From positions 124,001-188,000 of the forward strand of contig CAVOWL010000004.1 of the NCBI GenBank assembly GCA_963700105.1: a stretch of DNA of 64,000 bases, written 5' to 3'. The stretch comes from CAVUWL01 sp963700105 (lineage in GTDB: Bacteria > Actinomycetota > Thermoleophilia > Solirubrobacterales > 70-9). Every line of letters begins with the position of its first letter. Positions within the stretch are counted from its first letter, which is position 1. Shown in pieces: positions 24,352 to 33,793 of the stretch. A model generated the notes under the pieces. It was not told the origin of the DNA. It saw nothing but the letters and a program-made list of their open reading frames with translations, and ran no database searches. The translations under genes and the position numbers were made by a program.

Positions 24352-25603
24352 CGAGGCCCTGAAGGATCCCGAGCGCCCGCTCGGTGGCATCCTCCACGGG
24401 CAGCTGGTGCTCGACCCCGCTGGCACGCTCGCGGGCCTCGACGAAACCCTGGGCGAGGCCGCGGCGCCCGACTACGATGCGAAGCGGACAGCCCAGAAGC
24501 TCCGCATCGGTCAGCTTCTCCCCCGCGCCGGCGTCCCGGTCGTCGTATAACACCTCGGCTCCGAGGCTGTCCTGCAGCTCCCCGTAGAGACGCTCGGCAG
24601 CGTCTCGCTCGGGCTCGCCGTGCTTGGCTAGCGAGACGAGATGCACTTGCCAGGGTGCGATTGCCGGCGGCCAGACGATTCCCCGCTGATCGGCACGCTG
24701 CTCGATCACGGCGGCCACGATCCGCGCCGGACCGAGGCCGTAGCTTCCCATCACGATCGGCTTTTCTTTGCCGTTCTCATCGAGGTAGGTGGCTCCGAGC
24801 GGATCCGAATAGCGGGTCCCGAGTTTGAAGATGTTTCCGACCTCGATTGCCGTCTGGACTTCGACGCTGCCGCCATGGGGCCCCGGATCGCCCTCCCGCA
24901 GCTCCGTGACCTCGACGTTGGCGGCGAAATCAGGCGCCAGCGCCACCGCATCCTCCCCGGCAGGACACGGCGCCATGTACTCATGGGCGCCGAGGCCACC
25001 CATCATGCCGACGTCAGCCTCGACCCGGTGCCAGCGCAGCCCACAGCGATCGAGAATCCGCGCGTAGGCCTCCGTCTGCAGTTGGTAGGAGCGCTCGAGC
25101 CCCTCGATATCGCGATCGAAGGAGTAGGCGTCCTTCATCGTGAACTCGCGCGTGCGCAGCACCCCGGCCCGGGGACGCGGCTCATCGCGCTCCTTGGTTT
25201 GGATGTGAAAGAGCATCAGCGGCAGCTCGCGGTAGGAGCGAACCTCGGCCGCGATGTGGTGGGTGATGCACTCCTCATGGGTCATTGCCAAGACCAGCGC
25301 AGCTCCCCGGCGATCCTTCAGCTTGAACATCTCCTCGATCTCGTAGCGACCTGTCTTTTCCCAGGGCTCGGCCGGTTGCAGCACCGGCATAAGCATCTCC
25401 TGGCAGCCAATCGCTTCCATCTCCTCGCGAAGTATTGCCTCAACTTTTCGAAGCACCCGCCAGCCGGCCGGGAGGTAGGTCCATAGGCCGGCCGCGAGTT
25501 GGCGGACCAGCCCCGCTCGCACCATCAGTTTGTGGGAGAGGGCCTCGGCCTCGGCCGGGGGATCGCGCAGGGTCGGAAGCAGGGTCTCGCTGAAGCGGGT
25601 CAC
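24344..25603 (-). CDS. proS: Prolyl-tRNA synthetase lacking the editing insertion
   Basis: A 419-residue class II synthetase charging tRNA-Pro. Motif 2 is FHIQTKERDEPRPRAGVLRTREFTMKD (key part RPRAGVLRTREF), motif 3 MGSYGLGPARI, and the anticodon-binding domain covers about 325-415. Standard bacterial ProS is about 570 residues and has an INS editing domain after the GEDAVALAPDFAANVE region; here that insertion is replaced by a short loop. Mis-charged Ala-tRNA-Pro may be cleared by a separate YbaK/ProXp-type protein, or not at all. First gene of a pair with pgsA. Confidence 0.92.
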   Translation of the reverse strand: MTRFSETLLPTLRDPPAEAEALSHKLMVRAGLVRQLAAGLWTYLPAGWRVLRKVEAILREEMEAIGCQEMLMPVLQPAEPWEKTGRYEIEEMFKLKDRRGAALVLAMTHEECITHHIAAEVRSYRELPLMLFHIQTKERDEPRPRAGVLRTREFTMKDAYSFDRDIEGLERSYQLQTEAYARILDRCGLRWHRVEADVGMMGGLGAHEYMAPCPAGEDAVALAPDFAANVEVTELREGDPGPHGGSVEVQTAIEVGNIFKLGTRYSDPLGATYLDENGKEKPIVMGSYGLGPARIVAAVIEQRADQRGIVWPPAIAPWQVHLVSLAKHGEPERDAAERLYGELQDSLGAEVLYDDRDAGAGEKLTDAELLGCPLRIVVGRRGLAQGFVEARERASGVEHQLPVEDATERALGILQGLDG

Positions 25604-25676
25604 CGGTGAAACCTATCCACCTCCTGAGAACCTCGTTGATGGGCCGCGAGTGGGGGTGGCTGCCGGGTCGCCCCGC

Positions 25677-26930
25677 TCAGGCTCTGCTGAAACGCCGCCC
25701 GGCCGTCGGCGATTCCGCCTCGTCGAGTAAGACCTGATCGGAGCGGCCCTGCTCGGCCGCTTCATGCTCCAATTTGGCGATCCGCTCCGGGGTCAGCTCT
25801 GCCGCGTTTTCATCCTCGATCTTCGCCAGCCAGGCTGCCCCCTCAACCGCTTTGGTCTCATCGACCTCGACCCGACCGCGATCAAGCGAGCGATCTATCT
25901 CCTCAAACAAAGCGTCCACCAAGGTTGCCTGGGGCACCTTTCGCAGCGGCTTGCCGTGGGCAAAGATCAGGCCCTCATCCTTGGCGCCGGTGATCCCAAA
26001 GTCAGCGTGGCTTGCCTCGCCGATGCCGTTGACCGCGCAACCGAGAACCGCCACCTCCACCGGCTCGGCATAGGCCTCAAGGCGTTGCTCGATTTCTGCC
26101 ACAACCGAATCCATGTCGAACTGCAGCCGCCCACAGGTCGGGCAGGCAATCAGAACCGGGCCGCGCTCGCGCAGCTGCAGGGCCTTGAGGATCTCCCATG
26201 CCACCTTGACCTCCTCCTCGGCGTGAAAGGTCGAGAGGGATATGCGAATCGTGTCGCCGATTCCGTCGGCGAGAAGCGCGCCGAGGCCCACCGAGGATTT
26301 CAATGAGCCCGACCACTTGGTCCCAGCCTCGGTGATGCCGAGGTGCAATGGGTAGGGAATCTTCCCCGCAAGCAGGCGGTTTGCGGCGATCGTATTTGGC
26401 ACGTTGGTCGACTTGATCGAGACCTTGAAGTTTTCGAAATCAAGGCTCTCCATCAGGGTGACGAACTCGATCGCCGCAGCGACCAGCGCCTCGACGGGCG
26501 CCTCGCGCTCCAGCTCATGCAGATGTCGTGGCAGGGAGCCAGAGTTGACACCGATCCGCATCGGCACCGCGGCCGCGTTCGCCCGTACCGCCACCTCGGC
26601 AACTTTCTCTCGCCCGCCAATGTTGCCCGGATTGAGGCGGATGCAGTGGGCTCCGGCGTCGATCGCCTTGAGTGCCAGCGTGTGGTTGAAATGGATATCG
26701 GCGATCACCGGGATCGGCGACTCGACGACGATCGTCTTTAGCGCCTCGACATCGCTGTCGCGCGGAACCGCGACGCGGACGATGTCTGCCCCCGCCTCGG
26801 CAACTTTGTGGATCTGCTCCATCGTCGCCGCCAGATTGGCGGTCTCGGTCTTTGTCATCGTCTGCACGGCGACCGGGGCGCCGCCACCGATCGGCACCCC
26901 CCCGACGAATATCTGGCGTTTGGAAGCCAT
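25677..26930 (-). CDS. ispG: 4-hydroxy-3-methylbut-2-enyl-diphosphate synthase (IspG/GcpE)
   Basis: A 417-residue enzyme of the MEP isoprenoid pathway that makes HMBPP from MEcPP with a 4Fe-4S cluster. The barrel begins VAVQTMTKTETANLAATM. Cluster ligands lie in ACPTCGR and VLGCAVNGIGEA with a Glu nearby. The C-terminus extends past the usual length with a Glu-rich tail of about 50 residues ending GRRFSRA. Dxr and UppS, from the same isoprenoid route, are in the same transcription block. ATG start. Confidence 0.94.
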   Translation of the reverse strand: MASKRQIFVGGVPIGGGAPVAVQTMTKTETANLAATMEQIHKVAEAGADIVRVAVPRDSDVEALKTIVVESPIPVIADIHFNHTLALKAIDAGAHCIRLNPGNIGGREKVAEVAVRANAAAVPMRIGVNSGSLPRHLHELEREAPVEALVAAAIEFVTLMESLDFENFKVSIKSTNVPNTIAANRLLAGKIPYPLHLGITEAGTKWSGSLKSSVGLGALLADGIGDTIRISLSTFHAEEEVKVAWEILKALQLRERGPVLIACPTCGRLQFDMDSVVAEIEQRLEAYAEPVEVAVLGCAVNGIGEASHADFGITGAKDEGLIFAHGKPLRKVPQATLVDALFEEIDRSLDRGRVEVDETKAVEGAAWLAKIEDENAAELTPERIAKLEHEAAEQGRSDQVLLDEAESPTAGRRFSRA

Positions 26931-26963
26931 GCAAGAAGGGTATCCCGGCGGCCCAGCGGGCCT

Positions 26964-28055
26964 CTATCTGACGTTGAATCCTTCGCCGGTGAGACGGCCG
27001 ATATCGTTGGAGAGTCCGATGAAAAAGAGCATCGCGACGAGGGCGAACCCGATCATGCTGGCCCGCTCCATGACGACAAGGGAAACGGGACGGCCGCGCG
27101 CTTTCTCGACCAAGCTCCAGAAGATGTGGCCGCCGTCGAGCGGCAGGATCGGGAGCAGGTTGATCAGGCCGAGCGAGAGGCTGACCAGGCCGAGCAATAA
27201 GAGCGAAGGAAAGGCCCCGACGGCGATCTCTTGGCTGGCGAACGCGCTTACCCCGACGATTCCCGAGATCTGCTTGCGCTGCTTGGATTCAAAAATGTGG
27301 GAGAAGATCGAGGCGGTTTTGTGGGTGATGAGCCACATCGAATCGACCGCGCGCCGCGCCGCCGTGGCGACACCTACGTTTTCGGGCTCGCTCCCGTAGG
27401 TGAAACCGATCAGGGGTTTTCCATATTCCTTTTTATATTCGGGGCGCACCGAGATCAAGCGGTTGACCCCGTCACGGCGCACTTCGAGCCGGACCGGGGT
27501 TGCGGCGCGGCAGCCGTTGACCTGCCGCCCGGCGCACTTGTGCGAGGCGACGAGCTTGCCAAAGTGCAGGAGGCGCTCTTCTTGGCTCAGTTGACGATAG
27601 CTGTGACCATCGACTGAGACGAGTTCATCGCCGGGATGAAGGACCTTTGCCGCCGGCGTCCCCGACCTGATTTTTTCGACCGTCTGGTCGGTCTGCCGAG
27701 CAAAGAAGAAATAGGCGCCGAAGAAAATTACGAACGCGAGGGCGATGTTGACCGCGGGTCCGGCGGCGATCACGATAATCCGCTTGCCAACGGGTTGGCG
27801 ATGGTAGGCGCGGTGTTCCTCCTCGGGAGGAATCTCCTCCTCCGGAGTCATGCCGCTGATTTTCACGTAGCCACCGAGCGGAATTGCCTTGATCCCGTAC
27901 TCGGTCTCGCCTCGTTTGAACGACCAGATTGTCGGGCCGAAGAAGAGAAAAAAGCGCTCCACCCGCATTCCGGTGGCCTTGGCGGCGAAGAAGTGACCGG
28001 CCTCGTGGAGGATGATCAACAGGCAGAGCCCCGCGAATACGTAGACCCAACTCAT
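26964..28055 (-). CDS. rseP: RseP/site-2-type membrane metalloprotease
   Basis: A 363-residue membrane protease of the S2P (M50) family. The zinc motif HEAGH is in the first helix (residues 17-21), a PDZ-like segment occupies about 140-230 (GDELVSVDGHSY), and the C-terminal metal ligand is in LPLDGGH. It cleaves membrane-bound anti-sigma or signal fragments within the membrane. Overlaps dxr by 4 bases. With ispG, dxr, cdsA and uppS it forms the conserved order found across bacteria. Confidence 0.92.
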   Translation of the reverse strand: MSWVYVFAGLCLLIILHEAGHFFAAKATGMRVERFFLFFGPTIWSFKRGETEYGIKAIPLGGYVKISGMTPEEEIPPEEEHRAYHRQPVGKRIIVIAAGPAVNIALAFVIFFGAYFFFARQTDQTVEKIRSGTPAAKVLHPGDELVSVDGHSYRQLSQEERLLHFGKLVASHKCAGRQVNGCRAATPVRLEVRRDGVNRLISVRPEYKKEYGKPLIGFTYGSEPENVGVATAARRAVDSMWLITHKTASIFSHIFESKQRKQISGIVGVSAFASQEIAVGAFPSLLLLGLVSLSLGLINLLPILPLDGGHIFWSLVEKARGRPVSLVVMERASMIGFALVAMLFFIGLSNDIGRLTGEGFNVR

Positions 28056-29197
28056 GCTGGAGTCAAACCTCCAACCAGGCCTTTGCTGCGCCGGCGCGCC
28101 TCGGCATCGGCGACAAAGAGGTCGTCGAAATGCGACACAGGCAGCGCCGTCATCTCATCAAGCACCCGCTCGATCAGCTCGGCGATGGCGGTGAATGGAA
28201 TCTGTCCGTCGAGGAAGGCCGCGACCGCAACCTCATCGGCGGCGTTTAGTACGCAGGGGGCGGTGCCACCCGCTTCGCCCGCCTCGCGAGCCAGCCGCAG
28301 GCAGGGGAAGGTTTCAGTATCGGGTGGCTCAAAGGTCATCTCGCCAACCGCGGCAAGGTCGAGACGGGAGAGCTCGAGGTCGGCGCGCTCGGGGAAATGC
28401 AGCGCGTAGGAGATCGGCATCCTCATATCCGGATTGCCGAGGTGGGCGAGAGCGGCGCCGTCGTTTAGCTGGATCAGGGCGTGGATCAGAGATTGGGGGT
28501 GGATCACAACGTCGATTCGCTCAAACGGAACCCCGAAGAGGTGATGGGCCTCGATTGCCTCAAATCCCTTGTTCATCAGAGTCGCCGAGTCGATGCTGAT
28601 CCTCCCCCCCATCTTCCAGGTTGGATGACTCAGCGCCTCCGAGACGCTGATTTCCCCCAGGTCCTTGCGACCGCGGAACGGACCGCCCGAGGCGGTGAGG
28701 ACGAGGCGGTCGACGGTTCCCGCTGGCTGGGAGCTGATCAGTTGATGCAGGGCTGAGTGCTCAGAATCGACCGGCAGAAGGCGAGCGCCGGTCGCTTCGG
28801 AGAGGGCGATGACCAGCTCACCGCCGATGACCAGGCTCTCCTTGTTGGCAAGCGCCACGTCTATTCCCTCGCTCAAAGCGACCACCGTGGAGGAGAGCCC
28901 GGCGGCGCCGACGATCGCGTTTAGGACGACTTCAGCGCCGCTGCTACAGATCAGCTCGCGGACGCCTTCCTTGCCGCCCAAGACGCGCCCGCTCCAGAGC
29001 CCACGGGCTCGCGCCGCGGCTTCGGGGTCTCCCAGTGCAATCGTTGCGCCGCCGATGTCTTCGGCCTGGGCAATCAGGTGCTCGACGTCAGAGTGCGCAG
29101 CCAACCCGACGATCTGAAGGTCTCGAGAGCCTGCAACCACGTCGATCGCCTGGGTTCCTATCGAACCGGTGGAGCCGAGAATTACCAGCTTCTTCAT
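28052..29197 (-). CDS. dxr: 1-deoxy-D-xylulose-5-phosphate reductoisomerase
   Basis: A 381-residue NADPH-dependent enzyme making MEP from DXP, the committed step of the non-mevalonate isoprenoid pathway. The nucleotide-binding start is LVILGSTGSIGTQAIDVV; the metal-binding and flexible loop regions are VDSEHSAL, LTASGGPFRGR and HPTWKMGGRISIDSATLMNKG (key part MGGRISIDSATL). Full length. It overlaps the rseP start by 4 bases and is the target of fosmidomycin in other bacteria. Confidence 0.95.
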   Translation of the reverse strand: MKKLVILGSTGSIGTQAIDVVAGSRDLQIVGLAAHSDVEHLIAQAEDIGGATIALGDPEAAARARGLWSGRVLGGKEGVRELICSSGAEVVLNAIVGAAGLSSTVVALSEGIDVALANKESLVIGGELVIALSEATGARLLPVDSEHSALHQLISSQPAGTVDRLVLTASGGPFRGRKDLGEISVSEALSHPTWKMGGRISIDSATLMNKGFEAIEAHHLFGVPFERIDVVIHPQSLIHALIQLNDGAALAHLGNPDMRMPISYALHFPERADLELSRLDLAAVGEMTFEPPDTETFPCLRLAREAGEAGGTAPCVLNAADEVAVAAFLDGQIPFTAIAELIERVLDEMTALPVSHFDDLFVADAEARRRSKGLVGGLTPA

Positions 29198-29215
29198 CGA
29201 TTCAGTGTAGGCGGG

Positions 29216-30163
29216 TCAGTAGACCAACAGGACGGCCAGGTAGTAGCCGGCGACGACCGTGAAAAGGACGGCGTCGAGTCGATCCAGCATGCCGCCGTGC
29301 GGGCCAAAGAGGGTGCCCGTGTCCTTCTTTCCGAGATCGCGCTTCACCATCGACTCAAAAAGGTCGCCGATCGGAGCGACCGCCGCCACGGCAGCACCGA
29401 TCATCAAGGCATCGACCCCGGAGAGCCAATCCTGGTAAAGGCCGGCGAACCAAAAGCCCATCGTGCCGATTACAAACCCACCTATCACTCCCTCGAGTGT
29501 CTTGTTGGGAGAGAGATTGGGGGCGATTCGGTGACTACCAAACATGCGGCCGGTCGCATAGGCGGCCGTGTCGGCGACGAAGGTGCCGATCAGGACGTCG
29601 ACCAGCAGCGCCGCACCGTGATTGGGGAGTTCGCGAAGCAAGACGGCATGAACCAATGGAACCCCGATCCAGATAATCCCGAGCAGGGTGACCCCAAGCG
29701 AAACGACGATCCCGTCGCGATGCTTGCGATTAGCGCCGAAGGCAAAAAGCAGCGGAAAAGAGAGGGCGATGACCAGCAGCACGTTGTAGGCGGTTCCGAA
29801 GTGGGCGGCGGCGACGAGGCCTGTGACCGCCGCGTAGGCGGCGAGCCCGAGCGGGCGAAACTTCTCGGTCATCACCAGGTACTCACGCAGCGCCAGCACT
29901 CCAATCGCCACCATTGCGATCGAGAAAACCAGACCCCCGGCTACGATGATCGCGATCGTAAAAGCGATCCACGGAATCACGATCAGGACCCGCCTCAGCG
30001 TCTCGCCGCCAAGGCTGCGGCGGGGGATTGGTGCCCTCGGGGTCGGTTTGTCCCGCGTCCTTGCCGCCGGATCGCCGACTCCGTCGAACAGTTCTTCGGC
30101 CTCGCGGAAGCTGTGGCGCGGTCTGTCGCGGCGCTCCTCCTCTCGGTCGCGGGGAAACTCCAC
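29216..30163 (-). CDS. cdsA: Phosphatidate cytidylyltransferase
   Basis: A 315-residue membrane enzyme making CDP-diacylglycerol from phosphatidate and CTP. The C-terminal signature is GDLFESMVKRDLGKKDTGTLFGPHGGMLDRLDA (key parts SMVKRDLGKKD and HGGMLDR). Eight or so hydrophobic segments follow an N-terminal extension of about 60 charged residues that is longer than usual. The product feeds pgsA (23.7-24.4 kb). 2 bases after uppS, so coupled. Confidence 0.92.
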   Translation of the reverse strand: MEFPRDREEERRDRPRHSFREAEELFDGVGDPAARTRDKPTPRAPIPRRSLGGETLRRVLIVIPWIAFTIAIIVAGGLVFSIAMVAIGVLALREYLVMTEKFRPLGLAAYAAVTGLVAAAHFGTAYNVLLVIALSFPLLFAFGANRKHRDGIVVSLGVTLLGIIWIGVPLVHAVLLRELPNHGAALLVDVLIGTFVADTAAYATGRMFGSHRIAPNLSPNKTLEGVIGGFVIGTMGFWFAGLYQDWLSGVDALMIGAAVAAVAPIGDLFESMVKRDLGKKDTGTLFGPHGGMLDRLDAVLFTVVAGYYLAVLLVY

Positions 30164-30165
30164 GC

Positions 30166-30834
30166 TCAGGCCCTGGCCCCGAATCGGCGCTGCCGCGACT
30201 CGTACTCCGCCAGGCAGGCCGCCAGAGCCTCACGCGAGAATTCCGGCCACAGCTCATCGCGAAAGACGAGCTCTGAATAGGCGCACTGCCAGAGCAAGTA
30301 GTTGGAGATCCTCTGCTCGCCGCTGGTCCTTATCAGCAGGTCAGGGTCGTGCATCTCGGGTGCGTACAGGAGACGGCGAAACTCGGCCTCTGAGCCACCG
30401 GAGAAGTGTCGTGCCGCATCGACGATCTCCGCCCGCCCCCCGTAGTTAAAGGCAACGAACAGGGTGATCCGACCATTGTCCTTGGTCATCGTCTCTGCCC
30501 ATTGCATGCGCTCGACCAGGCCTGGGTCGATCCCCTCGCGACGGCCGATGAAGCGCATCCGCACCCCCTCCTGATTCAGCTCAGGGGTCTCGGCTGCGAT
30601 CCGTTCCCCGAACATATGAACGAGGCCTTCGACCTCATCGGCAGGCCGCGACCAGTTCTCGGTCGAGAATGAAAAAACGGTCAGCTCCTCAATTCCAAGC
30701 TCAACCGCATCGCGCAAACGCGCCTTCACGACATCGGCGCCGGTGCGGTGGCCCTCGACCACCGGCAGGCCACGCTGCCTCGCCCAGCGCCCATTTCCAT
30801 CAGTGATGATCGCTACGAACCGGGCTGCGGTCAA
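30166..30834 (-). CDS. uppS: Isoprenyl transferase (undecaprenyl-diphosphate-synthase type)
   Basis: A 222-residue cis-prenyltransferase. The catalytic Asp is D12 in TDGNGRWARQRG, GHRTGADVV follows, FSTENWSRP gives the hydrophobic-tunnel region and DLLIRTSGEQRISNYLLWQ the diphosphate site. It makes long-chain polyprenyl diphosphate carriers for cell-wall synthesis. Overlaps frr by 4 bases and is followed by cdsA. Confidence 0.93.
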   Translation of the reverse strand: MTAARFVAIITDGNGRWARQRGLPVVEGHRTGADVVKARLRDAVELGIEELTVFSFSTENWSRPADEVEGLVHMFGERIAAETPELNQEGVRMRFIGRREGIDPGLVERMQWAETMTKDNGRITLFVAFNYGGRAEIVDAARHFSGGSEAEFRRLLYAPEMHDPDLLIRTSGEQRISNYLLWQCAYSELVFRDELWPEFSREALAACLAEYESRQRRFGARA

Positions 30835-31394
30835 ACCTCGAGTATTTCCTCTTCCTTGCCCTTGAGCAGCGTGTCGATCTCTTCGATTGCGTGATCGGTC
30901 TGCTTTTGAAGGGCAGCCTCGGCCCGACGCTCGTCGTCCTCGCCGGCCTCACCCTCTTTTTTTAGCTCGCGCAGGTCGTGCATGACATCGCGGCGAACGT
31001 TGCGGATCGCGACCCGACCATCCTCGGCGACCCCGTGAACCACCTTGACCATCTCGCGCCGGCGCTCCTCGGTCAACTCCGGGATGCGCAGTCGGATCAG
31101 GTTGCCGTCGTTGCTAGGAGTCAGTCCGATGTCAGACTCCTGGATTGACTTCTCGATCGCCGCGAGAGATGACTTGTCGTAGGGGGTGACGGTGAGCAGG
31201 CGTGCGTCGGTGGTCGCCACATTGGCGAGCTGGCGGAGCGGGGTCAGGCTGCCGTAGTAGTCAACGCTGATTCGATCGAGTAGATGGGGGGAGGCTCGCC
31301 CGGTGCGCACCGTTGCCAACTCTCCGCGGCTTGAATCCACAGATTTGACCATCCGGGCCTTGGCGTCTTCGAGCAGTTCGTCGATCAGATCCAC
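30831..31394 (-). CDS. frr: Ribosome recycling factor
   Basis: A 187-residue RRF with the family pattern LATVRTGRASPHLLDRISVDYYG and the helix LTEERRREMVK. It splits post-termination ribosomes with EF-G. Overlaps uppS by 4 bases and lies 13 bases after pyrH, the canonical rpsB-tsf-pyrH-frr order. Confidence 0.96.
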   Translation of the reverse strand: MDLIDELLEDAKARMVKSVDSSRGELATVRTGRASPHLLDRISVDYYGSLTPLRQLANVATTDARLLTVTPYDKSSLAAIEKSIQESDIGLTPSNDGNLIRLRIPELTEERRREMVKVVHGVAEDGRVAIRNVRRDVMHDLRELKKEGEAGEDDERRAEAALQKQTDHAIEEIDTLLKGKEEEILEV

Positions 31395-31407
31395 TGGGTC
31401 CCCGTTC

Positions 31408-32148
31408 TCACTGAGCTTCGGGCGTGCTGCAGACGAGCGTGCCCACCCTCTCGCCGCTGACGATCCTATCTATGTTGTCCTCGTCTCCCATGTTGAAGAC
31501 GTAGATCGGTAGGTCGTTGTCCATGCACAGCGAAAGGGCGGTGGAGTCCATCACCTTGAGTCCCCGCTCGATCGCTTCGCGGTGGGTGATCGTGGGAATG
31601 AACTTCGCCTCGGGATGCGTTGCGGGGTCGGCGTCGTAAACCCCTTCGACTCCATTCTTGGCCATCAGAATTGCCTCCGCGTGGATCTCAAGAGCCCTCA
31701 GCGCCGCAGCCGTGTCGGTTGTGAAGAACGGGTTGCCGGTTCCGGCCGCGAAAATCACCACCCTGCCCTTCTCAAGATGGCGCATCGCGCGCCGGCGGAT
31801 ATAGGGCTCGGCAACCTCCTTGACATCGATTGCCGACATGACCCGAGTGTGCTCGCCCATCGTCTCAAGCGCGTCCTGGAGGGTAAGCGCATTTAGGACA
31901 GTCGCCAACATCCCCATGTAGTCGCCCGTGGCACGATCCATTCCAGCCGCCGCCGCAGCCAGGCCGCGATAAATATTGCCAGCCCCAACCACGATTGCCA
32001 CCTCTACCCCCTGGGCTCGGATCGCAGCGACCTGGGTGGCGATTCGGTGCACCTCGGTGGCGTCGGTGCCGTAATCGAGGTCACCCATCAACGCCTCACC
32101 GGAGAGCTTGAGCAGGATGCGCCCGAATCTCGGTTCGGGAGGGGTCAT
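31408..32148 (-). CDS. pyrH: UMP kinase
   Basis: A 246-residue UMP kinase making UDP. ILLKLSGEALMG is the N-terminal phosphate loop, VVGAGNIYRG follows, TGNPFFTTDTAAALRA is the catalytic region and DGVYDADP-like (EGVYDADPATHPEA) marks the UMP site. Cytoplasmic hexamer in other bacteria. Lies 12 bases after tsf and before frr. Confidence 0.95.
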   Translation of the reverse strand: MTPPEPRFGRILLKLSGEALMGDLDYGTDATEVHRIATQVAAIRAQGVEVAIVVGAGNIYRGLAAAAAGMDRATGDYMGMLATVLNALTLQDALETMGEHTRVMSAIDVKEVAEPYIRRRAMRHLEKGRVVIFAAGTGNPFFTTDTAAALRALEIHAEAILMAKNGVEGVYDADPATHPEAKFIPTITHREAIERGLKVMDSTALSLCMDNDLPIYVFNMGDEDNIDRIVSGERVGTLVCSTPEAQ

Positions 32149-32160
32149 TGTGCCTTGACC

Positions 32161-32766
32161 TTATTCCTCGCCGACTCGGAAATAGGCGAAGCGTGCAACC
32201 CGGATGTTCTCGCCGGTCTTGGCTGCAAGCTCTTGACGCAGCTCCTCGATCGTTTTGGATTCGTGCTTTTCGGAGTTGACGTGAGATTGATCCAGCAGTG
32301 CGACCTCGCTTGCCCACTTTGATATCTGACCCTCGACGATCTTTTCGACCACCTGATCAGGCTTACCTTCCTCGCGAGCCTTCTCGGTGAATATCCGCCG
32401 CTCCGCCTCGAGCTCATCGCCCGGAATCTGATCAGAGGATACGAACCGCGGCGCGCTCGCCGCGACGTGCAAAGCGACCTCGTAGGCGAAGGACTTGAAA
32501 TCCTCGTTGCGAGCCACGAAGTCGGTCTCACACTGGACTTCCACCATCGCTCCGACCCTGTCGTTGGCGTGGATATATGCCGAGACCACGCCCTCCGATG
32601 TGCCACGCCCTTCGCGCTTTGCCGCCGAGGCCTGTCCCTTGACCCGCAACAACTCCACGGCGCGCTTGGTATCGCCGTCGGCCTCACTCAGGGCGGCTTT
32701 GCAATCCATCAGCGCCGCCCCCGTGCGCTCCCGCAGGGCCTTGACCTCAGCTGCAGTGATCGCCAC
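32161..32766 (-). CDS. tsf: Elongation factor Ts
   Basis: A 201-residue EF-Ts, shorter than the 283-residue E. coli protein but normal for many actinobacteria. N-terminal UBA-like part ITAAEVKALRERTGAALMDCKAAL and the core VEVQCETDFVARNEDFK are conserved. It exchanges GDP for GTP on EF-Tu. Immediately after rpsB (3 bases). Confidence 0.95.
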   Translation of the reverse strand: MAITAAEVKALRERTGAALMDCKAALSEADGDTKRAVELLRVKGQASAAKREGRGTSEGVVSAYIHANDRVGAMVEVQCETDFVARNEDFKSFAYEVALHVAASAPRFVSSDQIPGDELEAERRIFTEKAREEGKPDQVVEKIVEGQISKWASEVALLDQSHVNSEKHESKTIEELRQELAAKTGENIRVARFAYFRVGEE

Positions 32767-32769
32767 GGT

Positions 32770-33660
32770 TCACCCCTTCTCTGCACCTGCAGCCGGGGCA
32801 GGCTCCGATTTGGCCCCCGCCTCTGCCGCCTCGGCCTCTGCCGCCTCGGCCGCGGCTTCGGCCGCCGCCTCGGCCTCCTGGCGAGCCTGCTCCTCTTCCT
32901 CGCGTTTGCGGCGCTCCTCTTCCTCCTTTCGCCGGCGCTCCATTTCCTCGGCGATCCGCTTTTCCTCCTGCGTCCGCCAGGCTGATGAGCCACTCTCAAC
33001 CGCGGCCCCGATCGTTCCGATCACGAGCTGGCAGGAGCGGATTGCGTCGTCGTTGCCGGGGATCACGTAGTCAACCGGGTTTGGGTCACAGTTTGTGTCG
33101 ACCAGTCCGATGATCGGAATCCGCAGGCGAGCGGCCTCATGAACGGCGATCTCCTCGGTTTTCAGGTCGGTGACAAATACCGCGTCGGGCAGGCGCTCCA
33201 TGTCGCGAACGCCCCCGAGGTTGAAGTCCAGCTTCGCGAGCTCCGCCTGCATCCCCATCCGCTCCTTGGTGGGAAGCAGATCGAGTTTGCCCTCCTCCTG
33301 CCACCCGGTTAGCTCGTGCAGGCGGGCGATGCGCGCCGACATCGTGTTGAAGTTAGTCAGCAATCCCCCCAGCCAGCGCTGGTTTACGTAGGGCATTTTG
33401 CATCGATCGGCCCACTCCTTGACGGAGTCGCGGGCTTGCTTCTTGGTGCCGACGAAGAGCACCGTGCCGCCACCGCTGGCCAGCTCGCCGGCGAAACGCC
33501 TGGCATTCTCAAGCAGCGCCTCGGTCTGAAGCAGGTCGATGATGTGAATCCCGTCCAGCTCGCCAAAAATGAAGCGGCGCATGTTGGGATTCCAACGGCG
33601 AGTCTGGTGGCCGAAGTGAACTCCGGCTTGCAGCAGCTCCTTAAGGCCTGCCTCTGGCAT
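32770..33660 (-). CDS. rpsB: 30S ribosomal protein S2 with an acidic/basic C-terminal tail
   Basis: A 296-residue S2. Starts MPEAGLKELLQAGVHFGHQTRRWNP; the ATG at 33660 has AAGGAG about 10 bases upstream, so the longer frame to 34149 (no S2 similarity there) is not used. The core ends near residue 225 and a charged Glu/Arg/Ala coiled-coil tail of about 70 residues follows (EEKRIAEEMERRRKEEEERR). Such tails occur in actinobacteria. Followed by tsf, pyrH and frr. Confidence 0.96.
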   Translation of the reverse strand: MPEAGLKELLQAGVHFGHQTRRWNPNMRRFIFGELDGIHIIDLLQTEALLENARRFAGELASGGGTVLFVGTKKQARDSVKEWADRCKMPYVNQRWLGGLLTNFNTMSARIARLHELTGWQEEGKLDLLPTKERMGMQAELAKLDFNLGGVRDMERLPDAVFVTDLKTEEIAVHEAARLRIPIIGLVDTNCDPNPVDYVIPGNDDAIRSCQLVIGTIGAAVESGSSAWRTQEEKRIAEEMERRRKEEEERRKREEEEQARQEAEAAAEAAAEAAEAEAAEAGAKSEPAPAAGAEKG

Positions 33661-33793
33661 TGAAAAATCTCCTTGGTTGATGAGACTCTCCCGTCGCGCT
33701 TGCCGGACCCAGTAAATAAAGCGCTGGGCAGGACCCGGGGGCGCTGCGAACGGGGGTTGGTTTCTGGACTTGCGCCATTGTAGGGGGAACGGA

